Shown: positions 7,595 to 15,359, counted from the stretch's first letter. The stretch: DNA of 25,746 nt from Firmicutes bacterium UBA6811 (GCA_002452295.1 DKEX01000107.1:50722-76467); one strand, 5' to 3'. The notes: generated by a model not told the origin, from the sequence alone. Numbers and translations are program-made.

Positions 7595-8314
7595 TCACTC
7601 CCCGCCGCCTCCGGCTGCAGCCACGACGACGCGGTCCTTGCCGGCGCCCTTGGCACGGTACAGGGCAGCGTCGGCTGCGGCCAGCAGGTGCGACACATCG
7701 TCCGGAACGTGAGCAGCAGCGCAGCCGATGCTCACGCTGACACGTATGCCCCCGGGAAGCAGGGCCGAGCGGACGGCCTTACGGATGCGCTCCGCGATCT
7801 GGAATGACTCCTGCAGGGGAGTGCGCCATAGCGCTGCCACGAACTCCTCTCCGCCCCATCTCGCGGCGATATCATCGGCACGCACGAACTCCCGCAGCAG
7901 CGTCCCCACGGCTCGCAACACTGCATCGCCCGTCTCGTGGCCATAGGTGTCGTTTACCTTCTTGAAGTCGTCCACATCGATGAAGAGCACCGACACGGGA
8001 AACCGGTCCTTCCTCGCCATCGCGTCCAGAGACCTCGAAAGCCCCTCACGGTTGGAGAGGTTCGTGAGGGCGTCGGTGGTCGCCCGCCTCATCTCTTCCC
8101 TGTACGCATTCACGAGGTAGAACTGCCGCCAGAGAGCATACACGGCGGACAGGAACAGAAACCCCGCCGCGAGGCCTCCTGTCTGCACAAGGTGCACCAG
8201 GAGCACGGAGAAGAAGTCATAGCTGGGCACGAAGGCCTTCAGGCTCCTCGACATCGCCCGGGCCATTCTGAGGCCGAAAGGGATCACCGGATCGCGCAGA
8301 TCCCTGTGGCCCAT
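7595..8314 (-). CDS. Membrane-anchored GGDEF diguanylate cyclase
   Basis: The 239-residue protein makes the second messenger cyclic di-GMP from two GTP. One hydrophobic segment (about residues 34-62) should anchor it in the membrane, followed by a complete C-terminal GGDEF domain. That domain has FIDVDDFKKVND (from about 111), the active-site variant GGEEF (154-158), which is a functional form, and the product-inhibition I-site RADD (145-148) exactly five residues before it. No PAS, GAF or periplasmic sensor domain is present, so any signal is probably read by the short N terminus or membrane helix. The ATG at 8314 has GAGG seven bases upstream and sits about 43 bases below a good promoter; the frame extends further upstream but overlaps that promoter. 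No EAL or HD-GYP partner is in the window. Confidence 0.9.
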   Translation of the reverse strand: MGHRDLRDPVIPFGLRMARAMSRSLKAFVPSYDFFSVLLVHLVQTGGLAAGFLFLSAVYALWRQFYLVNAYREEMRRATTDALTNLSNREGLSRSLDAMARKDRFPVSVLFIDVDDFKKVNDTYGHETGDAVLRAVGTLLREFVRADDIAARWGGEEFVAALWRTPLQESFQIAERIRKAVRSALLPGGIRVSVSIGCAAAHVPDDVSHLLAAADAALYRAKGAGKDRVVVAAAGGGGE

Positions 8315-8363
8315 TCGTAAGCCTCGAGAGCCCGGTTTCGCACAGGCCAGACCCCCCGTCCTG

Positions 8364-8392
8364 ATAATAGCACAGTCGGGGGGCCATACCAA
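8364..8392 (-). promoter_or_regulatory. Promoter for the GGDEF gene
   Basis: On the minus strand TTGGTA and TATTAT are separated by 17 bases (4/6 and 5/6 matches). The predicted start near 8357 leaves a 43-base leader before the ATG at 8314. Confidence 0.6.
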
Positions 8393-8419
8393 GACCTGCT
8401 GAGCAGGGCTTGCGCAGCA

Positions 8420-8443
8420 GGCCCGGGTGCAAACGCCCGGGCC
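8420..8443. repeat. Inverted repeat GGCCCGGG-N8-CCCGGGCC
   Basis: Perfect 8-bp arms enclose TGCAAACG in the gap between the P-type ATPase and the GGDEF gene. It lies downstream of the ATPase gene (stop at 8618) and could stop or stabilise that transcript, but neither strand has a T-run after it. It also lies upstream of the GGDEF promoter, so a regulatory role is possible. Confidence 0.5.
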
Positions 8444-8489
8444 GGTTCATGAGTCGTCCGCGCGTCGATACACCCTGTGCCCATTGTCG

Positions 8490-8523
8490 GAAGGCTCTAC
8501 CGCGTCAGAAGGCTCTACCGCGT
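8490..8523. repeat. Two direct copies of a 16-bp sequence, 18-bp period
   Basis: GAAGGCTCTACCGCGT occurs at 8490-8505 and again at 8508-8523, separated by CA. It lies in the 225-base non-coding gap 8393-8617, which otherwise shows only the inverted repeat at 8420-8443. Function unknown; local slippage or a paired protein-binding site are both possible. Confidence 0.6.
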
Positions 8524-8617
8524 AGCCCGGCTCGCATCAGACCCTGGAGGCCCCGTCATGCAGGTGCTTGAGTGCCGGGAACCCCGGCCCCACCGACGAG
8601 GAGCTGCGATCCCATGC

Positions 8618-11155
8618 TTAATCCGCTGATGCGGTCGCGCGCGGCCCCCGCCGCCCCCTCGCCAGCGCCAGGAACTTGGCGACCTCCACGATCACGAGGA
8701 GCGCGACGGCGAGGCCGAACACCATGACCCACTCCCCCGGGGAGAGAGGCACGACTCCCAGCAGCCTGCGCACGGCGGGTACCACCACGGCGCCTGTCGC
8801 CAGCACGAACCCGGCCGCCACCGAGACCAGGAGCGGTTTGTTGGCGAGGAGGTGGCCCGCGTGGAAGATGCTCCTCCGCATGCTCCGGTACGCGAACACG
8901 TACACGAGCGATATGATCGCGAGCGTCGCGAAGGACAGGGTCCGCGCAAGCACGAGGTCACGGTGGACCAGCCAGTAGTGGCCGAACATGGCGAGGCACC
9001 CCGCGGCCGCCGTGATGCTGATGGCGGCGATGAGGCTGATGCCGAGCCTTCCCAGGATCGGCTCGGAGAGCGGCTTGGGCTTCTCACGCATGATGCCCTC
9101 CTCGGCAGGCTCGAAGCCCAGCACGATGTCAACCGGGCCGTCGCAGATGAGGTGTACCCACAGGATCTGCGCCACCACGAGCGGCGCCGCCCACCTCATG
9201 ACCATGGCGCCGAAGATGAGCAGTATCTCAGCGAACGAGTTGGACAGGGTGTACGACACTACCTTCTTGATGTTGTCGAACACCACGCGCCCCTCTTCCA
9301 CCGCCGCGACTACGGTCTTGAAGTTGCTGTCGAGGAGGATGAGGTCCGCGGTCTCCTTGGCCACGTCTGTAGCGCCGCCCACGACCACTCCTATGTTGGA
9401 CTTCTTGAGCGCAGGGGCGTCGTTCACCCCGTCGCCCACCATGGCGACCACCTCGCCAGCGTCCTGCAGCGCGGCGACTATCTTGAGTTTCTGGTGCGGC
9501 GAGATACGGGCGAACACCACGATGTCCCGCACACGCGCGGCAAGTTCGCTCTCACTCATGGCTTCAAGTGCGTTCCCGTCCACGACGGCGCCCGGCGCGA
9601 CCTCGAGGCCCAGCCGCCGTGCCACGTGCAGGGCCGTGCGCTCGTAGTCTCCGGTGATGATCTTCACCCTTATGCCTGCGTCACGGCACGTTCTGACGGC
9701 CTCGGCCACTTCCTCGCGGATGGGATCCTCGATACCCACGAGGCCAGCCCATGCGTAGACGCTGCCGCCTCCCGCCGGAGGGGTAGCGGCGATGGAGGCG
9801 ACCGGGGCAGCGGAGGCGGCATCCCCGTCGCCGTCTTCCTTGACAGCGATGCCGAGCACCTTCAGGCCGTGGTCGGCCCACGACTCCACGGTTCGTGCGA
9901 TCTCCTCCATGCGGCCCGCCGGAATGTCGCACATGGCGGCCACGACCTCCGGCGCCCCCTTCAGGAAGGCCACAGACTTCTCGTCGACCACGTTGACGGT
10001 GCGCATGAACTTCGTCTCGCTGGAGAACGGCTCCTCGTCCACGCGCGCCGCGCGCCTTGCAAACGCCTCCGGGTCGTCTATGCCGTTCTCGCGGGCGAAC
10101 TCCCAGAGGGCCACCTCCAGCGAGTCCTCGAGGTTGTTGCACAGCACCAGCGCCTGGACGGCGCGCTGGGGAAGATCGAATTGCGTGCGGGTCACCGCCA
10201 TGGTCCCCATGGTCAGGGTGCCGGTCTTGTCGGTGCAGATGGTGGTTACCGAGCCCAGCGTCTCCACGGCCAGCAGCTTCTTGACCAGGCCGTTGCGCTT
10301 CAGGATCCGGCGCATCCCGATCACGAGAATGATGGTGACCGCGATCAGAAGCCCCTCCGGGATGGCCGCGATGGCAAGGATGATGGCCACTCGCACCATC
10401 TCGAGCACCGGCTTGCCCGTGACGACGCCGATGAGAAAGATCGCTATGGTGACGCCGATGACGATGCGGGTGAGGGTGTGGCTGAAGTCGGCAAGCCTGA
10501 CCTGCAGCGGCGTTGCCTGCTCCCGGGTCTCCGAGAGGCGCGTGGCGATCTTCCCGAGCTCCGTATCCTTGCCGGTGCGGGTGGTCTCCATGACCCCGCG
10601 CCCTGAGAGCACCGTGGTGCCCATGTACACCTGGTTCCGGCCTGGCGCCTCCCCCTTGAATATGGGCTCGCTCTCGCCGGTGAGGATCGCCTCGTTGACC
10701 GACATCTTTACGCTTTCGAGCACCTGCCCGTCGGCAGGCACCCGGTCGCCCGCAGCAAGGATGACCACGTCGCCGGGAACCAGGTCGCGCACCTCGACCT
10801 CCCGCCGCTCCCCGGTCCTGACCACTATCGCGGCGGGCCTGACGAGCTTCCGGAGGCCCTCGTACGTGCGCCTGGCCTGGTGCTCCTGGACGAACCCGAG
10901 GACGGCGTCGCAGACCACGACAGCCATGATGATGAAGAAGTCGCCGAACTCCCTGAGGACCAGGGACACGAGGCCCGCTCCCAGGATCACATAGACGAGA
11001 GGGCTCGTGAACTGGGATAGAAAGATGGCGAGCCGCGACGGCCCCTTGCGTGACGGAAGAATGTTTGGCCCGTACGTTTTGCGGCGTTCCTGCACCTCCA
11101 CGTCGGACAGTCCGTCAAACGGCCCCCAGTACGCTTCGAGATTCTGCACTGCCAT
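8618..11155 (-). CDS. P2-type cation-transporting ATPase
   Basis: The 845-residue membrane pump has all core P-type ATPase motifs: N-terminal cation-ATPase domain, TGES (159-162, actuator), IPEGL in M4 (265-269), phosphorylated DKTGT (Asp309), KGAPE in a short nucleotide domain (399-403), TGD (501-503) and GDGVND (574-579). These place it with Ca2+/Mn2+-type P2 pumps. M5 has Glu643 at the position of the SERCA Ca2+ ligand. In M6, however, the usual N-x-x-T-D reads H-x-x-C-D (His668, Cys671, Asp672), so the transported ion is uncertain. A low-complexity Ala/Gly insert occupies about 441-465. Start at 11155: GGGAGGAG lies eight bases upstream. The open frame to 11329 is rejected because it runs through a GC repeat with no better ribosome site. 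It lies downstream of a TrmB-like regulator on the same strand. Confidence 0.93.
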   Translation of the reverse strand: MAVQNLEAYWGPFDGLSDVEVQERRKTYGPNILPSRKGPSRLAIFLSQFTSPLVYVILGAGLVSLVLREFGDFFIIMAVVVCDAVLGFVQEHQARRTYEGLRKLVRPAAIVVRTGERREVEVRDLVPGDVVILAAGDRVPADGQVLESVKMSVNEAILTGESEPIFKGEAPGRNQVYMGTTVLSGRGVMETTRTGKDTELGKIATRLSETREQATPLQVRLADFSHTLTRIVIGVTIAIFLIGVVTGKPVLEMVRVAIILAIAAIPEGLLIAVTIILVIGMRRILKRNGLVKKLLAVETLGSVTTICTDKTGTLTMGTMAVTRTQFDLPQRAVQALVLCNNLEDSLEVALWEFARENGIDDPEAFARRAARVDEEPFSSETKFMRTVNVVDEKSVAFLKGAPEVVAAMCDIPAGRMEEIARTVESWADHGLKVLGIAVKEDGDGDAASAAPVASIAATPPAGGGSVYAWAGLVGIEDPIREEVAEAVRTCRDAGIRVKIITGDYERTALHVARRLGLEVAPGAVVDGNALEAMSESELAARVRDIVVFARISPHQKLKIVAALQDAGEVVAMVGDGVNDAPALKKSNIGVVVGGATDVAKETADLILLDSNFKTVVAAVEEGRVVFDNIKKVVSYTLSNSFAEILLIFGAMVMRWAAPLVVAQILWVHLICDGPVDIVLGFEPAEEGIMREKPKPLSEPILGRLGISLIAAISITAAAGCLAMFGHYWLVHRDLVLARTLSFATLAIISLVYVFAYRSMRRSIFHAGHLLANKPLLVSVAAGFVLATGAVVVPAVRRLLGVVPLSPGEWVMVFGLAVALLVIVEVAKFLALARGRRGPRATASAD

Positions 11156-11205
11156 GGTCTTGGCTCCTCCCGAAAACTCCTTGCCCGGCCAGCACGCCGG
11201 TCCAT

Positions 11206-11237
11206 CGGCCGGGCGGCCGGGCGGCCGGGCGGGCGGG
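11206..11237. repeat. Tandem CGGCCGGG repeat
   Basis: Three perfect CGGCCGGG octamers (11206-11229) are followed by two CGGG units. They sit in the 301-base gap between the regulator gene and the ATPase gene. The rest of this gap (11156-11456) shows no gene, no clear promoter and no T-tailed hairpin. The tract can fold on itself and may affect readthrough from the regulator into the ATPase gene. Confidence 0.7.
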
Positions 11238-11456
11238 CAGTCGCCGCGGCCGAAGATGTGCAGACGCACTCCTGTGAGCAGACCAGTCGGCCGCTCTGCC
11301 CGCACGGTCTCGCAAGTCGCCTGTCTCATCAGTTCCTGTAACCCTTCTCACCGGGGCGGAGCACGTGGGTACTCCTGTCTTACAGGCCCGCCGCCACCTA
11401 TTGGATATCCCGCACGGACCTGCAAAACCGATTACCAGGCGCTCCACGGGGTCCGC

Positions 11457-12233
11457 CTATTCCCCGAAGATCGCCCTGCGCTCCTCGGTGCTGAGCACAG
11501 ACCAGAGCTCCTGGCCCAGCCGCTCCGCCACGCGCTGCGTAAACATCTCCTGCCAGATGTACTGGCGCGCGATGAACACGAGGTGGCGGCTGCCGGTCCA
11601 GACCACCGTGTCGTCGGCACCGGTGCCGCCGACGAGGGCCTGGGAGCCGTCGGTCACCACGACTATGCTCTGGCCCAGTTGCTGGAGTGCGCTCTCGGCC
11701 TGCGGGTGTTTCACCGTCTGTCCGAAATCGAGCTCCGCGTCACCGGAGACGAGCACGCGCACCCTTACACCCCTCCCGTGTGCCTCGCGCAGCAAAGGCA
11801 CGAGGTCCACGAGGGTGCGATCGCTCGCCGCCAGCAGCAGTTCCTCCCTGGCATTTGCTATCATATCCCGGGCGCGGCCAAGTATCGCATCTCTTCCCTC
11901 GATATTCCACACCTGCTCCAGCGGAACCGGGGCCTCATACCGCGACAGGCTCTCGTGCGCGGCGTCGATGGCCTCTTCATAGGTATGTCTCATGTTGTCC
12001 AGCAGTGCGTTCACCGGAACCGGGGTGTATCGCGTGGTGTCGCCTTGCTGCAGGGTGAGCACGGCCCCGCGGTTGACCAGCCGGCCGAGGGCCTCGTACA
12101 CCATGGACCGCGGGACCCCGGCCTCCTTGCTTATCTGGTAGCCTGTCGCAGGGCTGGTCCGCAGCAAAGCGATATACGTCTTGGCCTCATACTCAGTGAA
12201 ACCGAGGTCCAGCAGGGGCCTTGTGGGATCCAT
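11457..12233 (-). CDS. TrmB-family transcriptional regulator
   Basis: The 258-residue protein has an N-terminal winged helix-turn-helix (about residues 5-75; LLDLGFTEYEAKTYIALL, then the recognition region ATGYQISKEAGVPRSMVYEAL). A linker helix and a C-terminal PLD-like sensor domain follow (from about 105; LEQVWNIEGRDAILGRARDMI), as in TrmB/TrmBL regulators. Known members bind sugars or other small ligands. The ATG at 12233 is chosen because GGAGG lies seven bases upstream; a TTG at 12239 is weaker. The gene has a near-consensus promoter with a palindromic element between the predicted transcript start and the start codon, which suggests autorepression. The P-type ATPase is the next gene downstream, 301 bases away, and may be a target; that is inference. 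Confidence 0.9.
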   Translation of the reverse strand: MDPTRPLLDLGFTEYEAKTYIALLRTSPATGYQISKEAGVPRSMVYEALGRLVNRGAVLTLQQGDTTRYTPVPVNALLDNMRHTYEEAIDAAHESLSRYEAPVPLEQVWNIEGRDAILGRARDMIANAREELLLAASDRTLVDLVPLLREAHGRGVRVRVLVSGDAELDFGQTVKHPQAESALQQLGQSIVVVTDGSQALVGGTGADDTVVWTGSRHLVFIARQYIWQEMFTQRVAERLGQELWSVLSTEERRAIFGE

Positions 12234-12253
12234 GGTCAACCCTCCCCAGGAGC

Positions 12254-12279
12254 GTAGTTCTAGTACTAACTACGTAGTT
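12254..12279. promoter_or_regulatory. Palindromic candidate operator for the TrmB-like regulator
   Basis: GTAGTT (12254-12259) is inverted as AACTAC at 12268-12273, and AACTACGTAGTT (12268-12279) is a perfect 12-bp palindrome; TAGTACTA between them is itself palindromic. Thus GTAGTT occurs three times in alternating orientation within 26 bases. The element lies between the strong promoter (12301-12330) and the ribosome site of the regulator gene, a position suited to autorepression by blocking transcription. Confidence 0.62.
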
Positions 12280-12300
12280 CGGTATCGAAACACTACATGC

Positions 12301-12330
12301 ATTTTAGGCCCCCTGTCTACCTGGTGTCAA
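12301..12330 (-). promoter_or_regulatory. Strong sigma-A promoter of the TrmB-like regulator gene
   Basis: On the minus strand a perfect TTGACA (12325-12330) is separated by 18 bases from TAAAAT (12301-12306). It is the closest match to consensus in the window. The expected transcript start lies near 12294, just before the palindromic element at 12254-12279. Confidence 0.75.
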
Positions 12331-12497
12331 TGCCGAAAATCGGGCGGCCAAAGTCCGCAAGTCAGCTCAGCGGCAGAATGTGAGGCCAGAGAAAGCGGGG
12401 GGCCCGCCTTGACCGGGGTGCGTACCTGGATGCCCATGGGCCAGCGAGTGAGCGGACGAGCGCTTCCCGTCTTCACGTGAGATCTGGCTGGAAGGAG

Positions 12498-12918
12498 GCC
12501 ACCCTCGCCTGCGGGCGCCGCAGGGTGGCGGCGAGGGTGCCGGGACCTGCGCATGCCAGAAGATCTGCCGCAATCCAGCATGAAGTGCCCTGGAATCTTC
12601 CACCTTCGCCTGCGCCCAGGGCGGGATGCCAGGAATCTGGCCAGGAGCGGCGCGCAACTGCCAAGTACTTGGGCACATTCGTGAGCAGTCTGCCTAAAAA
12701 ACCGCCACCCTCGCCCGCGACCGCGCCGGGGTGGCAGAAAAGTAGGCAGCGTCACCTGGAGACTGCCAAGTACTTGGGCACATTCGTGAGCAGTCTGCCT
12801 AAAAAACCGCCACCCTCGCCCGTGAGGGCGGCAGGGTGGCAAGAAAGTGGGCAGCACGGACGGGTAACTGCCAAGTAACTTGGCATCTCCGCCTGCGATC
12901 TGCCGAAGAAGCAGGCAG
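12498..12918. repeat. Array of about four 105-bp hairpin-bearing units
   Basis: Two copies of a 61-base sequence (12657-12717 and 12762-12822) are identical and exactly 105 bases apart; diverged copies begin near 12498 and 12600. Each unit starts with GCCACCCT and closes a stem with AGGGTGGC (12498-12505 with 12522-12529; 12704-12710 with 12729-12735; 12809-12816 with 12833-12840). Each of the last three units then carries a palindromic box: TGCCAAGTACTTGGGCA at 12659 and 12764, and TGCCAAGTAACTTGGCA at 12869-12885. CTGCCTAAAAAACC links the units. Because 105 is divisible by three, both strands show repetitive open frames (12477-12878 plus, 12327-12953 minus). None has a ribosome site or a known domain, so I treat the array as non-coding. 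Confidence 0.82.
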
Positions 12919-13195
12919 TCAACAGGTTCGCGCGGGGTAGCGGCGGGAAACATGGTCAGGATCTGGGCAGTCCTGGTCGTAGACTACCCAAAAAGATGGC
13001 ATCGGTCACGTTTGACAGGGACGCGCGGCAGGCCGGACCCAGGCCGCGGCCATGACCACGGCCCCGACCTCGGCGACCTCCTATGCCGGGCGCCGCCCGG
13101 CCATCGCCGCCAGTCAACATGGAACTGAACCGTAATGAGGCGGCACGCATATCGGGCGGCATTACCCCACGCCGGTGCAACCCGACGTTTCGGCC
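12919..13195. other. Intergenic stretch with decayed repeat and a hairpin
   Basis: No gene is supported here. CTACCCAAAAAGATGGC near 12985 resembles the CTGCCTAAAAAACCGCC linker of the adjacent array and may be a diverged further unit. GCCGGGC-GCC-GCCCGGC at 13085-13101 is a perfect short hairpin about 95 bases past the stop of the MFS gene (minus strand), with no T-run, so termination is uncertain. Confidence 0.4.
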
Positions 13196-14527
13196 CTACA
13201 CAACGGCCCAGATGCCGACCGCCGCGACGAGGCCCATCACGCCTCCGAAAATGAACGTCGCCTGCGGGCCGAAGAGGTTCCAGAGGAACCCGGCGAGGAG
13301 CGAGGCCGGGAGGAGGCCGATGCCGACCAGCGTGGCGTGGAGACCGATGGTTGTCGCCCGTAAGTCCTGCGGCGCGATGTCTGCCACGAGGGCCTTCTCG
13401 ATCCCCTCGGTGAGCGCTATGTATGCGCCATAGACACCGAAGAGCGCCCATACGTGCCACGATGCCTTTGCAAAGGCGAAGCCGAGGTATACGAGGCCGT
13501 ACGTGGCGTATCCGGCGACGAGCAGGGTCTTCCGGCCTATCTTGTCGGAAAGGCGCCCCGCGGGGTACGACAGCATGGAGTAGACCATGTTGTACACGAA
13601 GTACACGAGGAGCACCGCCGCCGGGCCGAAGCCCAGGTTCCCGGCGCGAAGCAGCAGGAACTGGTTGGACGAGTTGCCAAGAGCGAAGATGAACACCACG
13701 ACGAGAAAGCCTCGGAGCCGCCGGTCCAGCCTGGACCACTGGAAGGACGGCAGTTTCCGGCGTCTTACCGCGGGGACCGGGGTTTCGCTGCCCGCCTCCG
13801 GCCGGGAGCTGGCCCCGGTGCCCGCGTCGGTGCCAGCATCGCCGCCAGCTTCGCCACCATCGTTGCCGTGGGCACCAGCACCTGCGCCGACACCGGTATC
13901 AGCATCGTTGGGGACTGCCCCTTGCGCTGTGGTTCCGGCTCCAGCGCCAATCGAGCCGGACGCCGCATCCCGCGCCCTCGTCTCGCGCGCGAGGAAGAGC
14001 ACGGCCACGCCCAGGAAGGCCGGGACCATTGCCCACAGGAACACGCGCGAATAGTCGCCCTTGTACGTAGTGATGAAGTAGTACGCGAGGAGCACCCCGA
14101 CCGCAGCGCCGAGGGTGTCCATGGTCCTGTGCAATCCGTAGGCTCGGCCCCGCGTCTCGGGGGTGGACGAATCAGCGATCAGGGCGTCCCGTGGCGCCGT
14201 GCGCACGCCCTTGCCGAACCTGTCGATAACCCTTGCCGCGAGCACGGCAGGCCAGGAGCCAGCAAGGTAGAGCACCACCTTGCCGACGGTTGACGACCCG
14301 TACCCGAGAATGGCCAGGGGCTTGCGCCGGCCGAACAGGTCGGCGAGGTACCCCGAGAACACCTTCAGCAGGCTGGCCAGGCTCTCGGCTATGCCTTCGA
14401 TGAGACCCACGATGGCCGGGGTCGCGCCGAGGCGCGTCGTCAGGAAAAGCGGCAGGAGTGGATACACCATCTCGGTGCTGATATCGGTGAGCAGGCTCAC
14501 CATCCCCAGGATGATTATGTTGAACAC
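13196..14527 (-). CDS. MFS transporter with a long Gly/Ala-rich central loop
   Basis: The 443-residue protein is a 12-helix-type major facilitator. Loop 2-3 has the family motif, GYLADLFGRRKPLAI (about 59-73), with a second copy in the C half (GRLSDKIGRKTLL). RVIDRFGKGVRTAPRDALI (about 99-117) is typical of a bacterial MFS group with no settled substrate. The cytoplasmic loop between the halves (about 183-260) is unusually long and made of Gly/Ala/Thr/Asp stretches (e.g. GVGAGAGAHG, DAGTDAGTGASS), probably a disordered insertion. The start is a GTG at 14527 with GGGGGG six bases upstream; no ATG lies near. A ChrB-like gene lies 192 bases upstream on the same strand, suggesting a link to a toxicant or oxyanion, but the substrate cannot be read from sequence. 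Confidence 0.9.
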   Translation of the reverse strand: MFNIIILGMVSLLTDISTEMVYPLLPLFLTTRLGATPAIVGLIEGIAESLASLLKVFSGYLADLFGRRKPLAILGYGSSTVGKVVLYLAGSWPAVLAARVIDRFGKGVRTAPRDALIADSSTPETRGRAYGLHRTMDTLGAAVGVLLAYYFITTYKGDYSRVFLWAMVPAFLGVAVLFLARETRARDAASGSIGAGAGTTAQGAVPNDADTGVGAGAGAHGNDGGEAGGDAGTDAGTGASSRPEAGSETPVPAVRRRKLPSFQWSRLDRRLRGFLVVVFIFALGNSSNQFLLLRAGNLGFGPAAVLLVYFVYNMVYSMLSYPAGRLSDKIGRKTLLVAGYATYGLVYLGFAFAKASWHVWALFGVYGAYIALTEGIEKALVADIAPQDLRATTIGLHATLVGIGLLPASLLAGFLWNLFGPQATFIFGGVMGLVAAVGIWAVV

Positions 14528-14638
14528 GTAGAACCCCCCAAATAGGTTCGGATGTGCCGCCCAAGGTTGCGCCGACTCCGCCAGGTGTTGACCCGCACTG
14601 GTTGCCGGTATCGCGCCCTTTCGGCATCTATAGCAAGC

Positions 14639-14663
14639 GTCAAAGGCCCCGCGGTCAAAGGCC
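14639..14663. repeat. Direct repeat GTCAAAGGCC, 15-bp period
   Basis: GTCAAAGGCC occurs at 14639-14648 and 14654-14663. On the minus strand the copies supply TTGACC and TTTGAC, and TATAGA follows closely, so the pair overlaps a possible but poorly spaced (20-base) promoter for the MFS gene. The rest of the 192-base gap 14528-14719 shows nothing further. Confidence 0.45.
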
Positions 14664-14719
14664 GGGTTGTGCAGGCCCCGATGGCCTTGCCCGAAGCCGC
14701 GATCAGCCGGGCTTTACAA

Positions 14720-15316
14720 TCAATGCTCGTGGCTGTGGCGGCGGAACACCTCGGCCTCGAACTCCTCCATGCGCGCCCGGCACTCCTCAACGTTTCGGAC
14801 CACCTCGTCGTGTAGCGCGCCCGTGAAGAAATCCCGCGCCCTGGCTTTCTCCGCCCAACGCTCTATGTATGCCAGATCTCCCTCATTCTCCTCGATCTCG
14901 GCGAAGGTGAACTTCCCCCTTCTGGTCTCCGTGGCAAGCTCCTCCAGCAGGCCCCGGCACTGCTCCAGTAACTCGCGGTACTCCTGGTCGATCTGGGCGC
15001 GAAATCTCTCGATGATCTCGGCCGTCTCCGAGGGGCTCGCCGTCGCCAGAAACAGAAATGACTCCGCACCCATCTCTCGTATCTCCTCTGAGAGCCGTAC
15101 AACCGCCCGCTCAACTTCGGGCCCCGCCGGGAAGACGCTCACAGCCTGCTGGATATACAGCCCGCCCAGTTCGCGCACCTTGCGCCACACTCTCACCCGC
15201 GCCGTCGACGGTTCCACTGGCGCCCGGTAAACCAGCACGAGCCACCCTTCTCCGCCCCCAACAGAACCGTGTCCGGGCGGGCCATGTTCGTGGTCTTCCT
15301 GAAGACGACCCGACAC
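14720..15316 (-). CDS. ChrB N-terminal-domain protein
   Basis: The 198-residue protein matches the N-terminal domain of chromate-resistance protein ChrB: WLVLVYRAPVEPSTARVRVWRKV (starting at residue 25; W25 and the VYR-P-EP core), then LGGLYIQQAVSVFPAGPE and an EEIREMGAESFLF strand. A long charged, probably coiled helical region follows (about 95-190), ending in HSHEH. In ChrB this domain is followed by a second, catalytic-like domain, which is missing here, so chromate function should not be assumed. The start is GTG 15316, with a perfect AAGGAGG eight bases upstream; the longer open frame to 15769 crosses the promoter and is rejected. The His-rich first 24 residues (EDHEHGPPGHG) are unusual. 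An MFS gene follows on the same strand. Confidence 0.8.
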   Translation of the reverse strand: MSGRLQEDHEHGPPGHGSVGGGEGWLVLVYRAPVEPSTARVRVWRKVRELGGLYIQQAVSVFPAGPEVERAVVRLSEEIREMGAESFLFLATASPSETAEIIERFRAQIDQEYRELLEQCRGLLEELATETRRGKFTFAEIEENEGDLAYIERWAEKARARDFFTGALHDEVVRNVEECRARMEEFEAEVFRRHSHEH

Positions 15317-15359
15317 GCCTTCTGCCTCCTTCTGATGCTCTGGATGCTTCGCCGGTGCT

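Noticed and set aside
8852..10606. Plus-strand 584-codon open frame
   Set aside because: Lies antisense to the P-type ATPase, which has all family motifs; it is a high-GC shadow frame rich in His/Arg/Asp.
11156..11329. N-terminal extension of the P-type ATPase
   Set aside because: The extra residues are encoded by GC repeats (11206-11237) and lie upstream of a strong ribosome site at the proper distance from ATG 11155.
11156..11456. Metal riboswitch (yybP-ykoY type) upstream of the ATPase gene
   Set aside because: Such elements occur before P-type ATPases, but I could not find the conserved internal loops; only generic GC-rich pairing is visible.
12657..12822. Possible CRISPR repeats
   Set aside because: The identical segment is 61 bases and the interval between copies is itself similar to other units. 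There are no unique 30-40 base spacers and no cas genes.
12327..12953. Minus-strand 208-codon open frame with 35-residue repeats
   Set aside because: It is a by-product of the 105-bp DNA repeat (a multiple of three). There is no ribosome site before the ATG, composition is Arg/Pro skewed, and the opposite strand (12477-12878) also gives a repetitive frame.
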